Source of the DNA: an uncultured Pseudomonadota bacterium
GTDB taxonomy: Bacteria > Pseudomonadota > Gammaproteobacteria > Methylococcales > Methylomonadaceae
Direction: 5' to 3'
Assembly: GCA_903904275.1 (NCBI GenBank)
Contig: CAIVBX010000127.1
Location: 1-7,218 of the forward strand
DNA: 7,218 nt
Shown: positions 6,769-7,218 of the stretch, one piece after another
Layout of the letters: each line of letters opens with the position of its first letter
How positions within the stretch are numbered: position 1 is the stretch's first letter
Made by a program: the position numbers and the translations under genes
Notes under the pieces: model-generated
Databases searched by the model: none
The model's input: only the letters and a program-made list of their open reading frames with translations
What the model was told of the DNA's origin: nothing

Positions 6769-7121
6769 GATGTTCCACCTTTTGCTTTAGCGATTGCGGC
6801 ACGGGATTTTTCTTCCCATAACTCTTTATGTTCGTCAATCTCATCATCACCTCTTTGGTCATTTGAATACTCCCCAGTAAATGATTTTGAAAGTTCAATT
6901 AAGCATTCAAGCAATTCAGCATTCGACGATTTCAGCCGCTCGTTTTCTTCAAGCAGTTCTGGGGAGCGTCTAATTAGTTCTGCGTTGGATTCGCTAACAT
7001 TTTCAGCAATTAAATCACAAATTTCATCGCCGTCTACAACCCTTTCGTTGCCATGAATTTCTAATTTTCCGTTACGGTGTTTGTATACAGTCCAAGGCGG
7101 TGGTGTGTGTTTATTGGTCAT
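6765..7121 (-). CDS. Phage accessory protein with coiled coil, TPxPW-type start (118 residues)
   Basis: This is a soluble, acidic 118-residue protein. The start HTPPPWTVYKHRNGKLEI, followed later by SNAELIRRSPELLEENERL, matches a widespread small phage/prophage protein type (TPGPW... then NA-LI--APELLE-L), whose function is not established to my knowledge. Residues about 44-80 should form a coiled coil; SNAEL occurs twice (45-49 and 66-70), exactly 21 residues or three heptads apart. The C-terminal part is acidic and polar (SNDQRGDDEIDEHKELWEE) and then basic (SRAAIAKAKGG). The ATG sits in an ATGA overlap with the upstream membrane gene's stop, and its own TGA overlaps the next gene's ATG, so the three genes form one translationally coupled unit. 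The ribosome site is poor (AGAG-like), consistent with coupling. Confidence 0.7.
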   Translation of the reverse strand: MTNKHTPPPWTVYKHRNGKLEIHGNERVVDGDEICDLIAENVSESNAELIRRSPELLEENERLKSSNAELLECLIELSKSFTGEYSNDQRGDDEIDEHKELWEEKSRAAIAKAKGGTS

Positions 7122-7218
7122 TTTGTATCTGCTCTAAAAGTTTCTTTTTCTTGTGATTGCTTATAAGCAAAATAGGATTTGATAAGCGGTGCAACAGGTA
7201 GAATTAACAGCAATAACA
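7118..7218 (-). CDS. C-terminal end of a small membrane protein (partial)
   Basis: This frame enters from the right edge on the minus strand and ends at TGA (7118-7120), inside the ATG of the 118-residue gene. The visible 32 residues begin LLLLILPVAPLI, a probable transmembrane end, then SYFAYKQSQEKETFRADTK, a charged tail. It was too short to be listed as a full gene, but the ATGA junction matches that between the next two genes of the cluster, which supports it as real. The start is outside the window and no family is recognisable. It could be a holin-like or accessory membrane protein; nothing decides this. Confidence 0.5.
   Translation of the reverse strand, partial: LLLLILPVAPLIKSYFAYKQSQEKETFRADTK

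Noticed and set aside
6569..6790. 73-residue + strand open frame opposite the small membrane gene
   Set aside because: The minus-strand gene has a good ribosome site, an ATGA overlap and a clear membrane helix. The + frame lies just after a terminator with no promoter or ribosome site.

Overview
The window reads as part of an AT-rich tailed-phage genome or prophage with a contractile (myovirus-type) tail, probably from a Gram-negative, likely gammaproteobacterial, host. The host call is weak: it rests on base composition, sigma70-like signals and the style of the small accessory proteins. No tRNA, integrase, replication gene, CRISPR array or insertion sequence is visible, and neither window edge is a natural boundary.

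Positions 2-5182 (+ strand) form a tightly packed virion-structure operon. It holds the 3' end of an unidentified gene, a short gp25-like baseplate wedge protein, a gp6/J-like baseplate protein, a gpI-like tail protein, a portal protein, and a protein resembling a tail-tube or tube-initiator protein. From the gp25-like gene onward, neighbouring genes overlap or lie within a few bases, which points to translational coupling. The portal sits between tail genes rather than beside a terminase or capsid gene.

Positions 5160-6494 (+) form a partition-like cassette: a ParA ATPase starting at GTG, overlapped by a DUF3102/ParB-like partner. The end of the tail operon carries a good candidate promoter for this cassette (TTGACA, 19 bases, TAGAAT). 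A palindrome covers the -10 box and a second palindrome lies at the predicted transcription start. This suggests an autoregulated partition operon, and so a phage that may be kept as a plasmid in lysogeny (a phage-plasmid). That lifestyle is inferred, because no replication initiator is in view.

A bidirectional rho-independent terminator (about 6499-6534) separates this from a convergent minus-strand cluster (7218 down to 6547). That cluster has three small genes joined by ATGA stop/start overlaps: the C-terminal end of a membrane protein, a soluble 118-residue coiled-coil protein of a common phage accessory type, and a 73-residue membrane protein. Their functions are unknown. They look like accessory (moron-like) cargo rather than virion genes.
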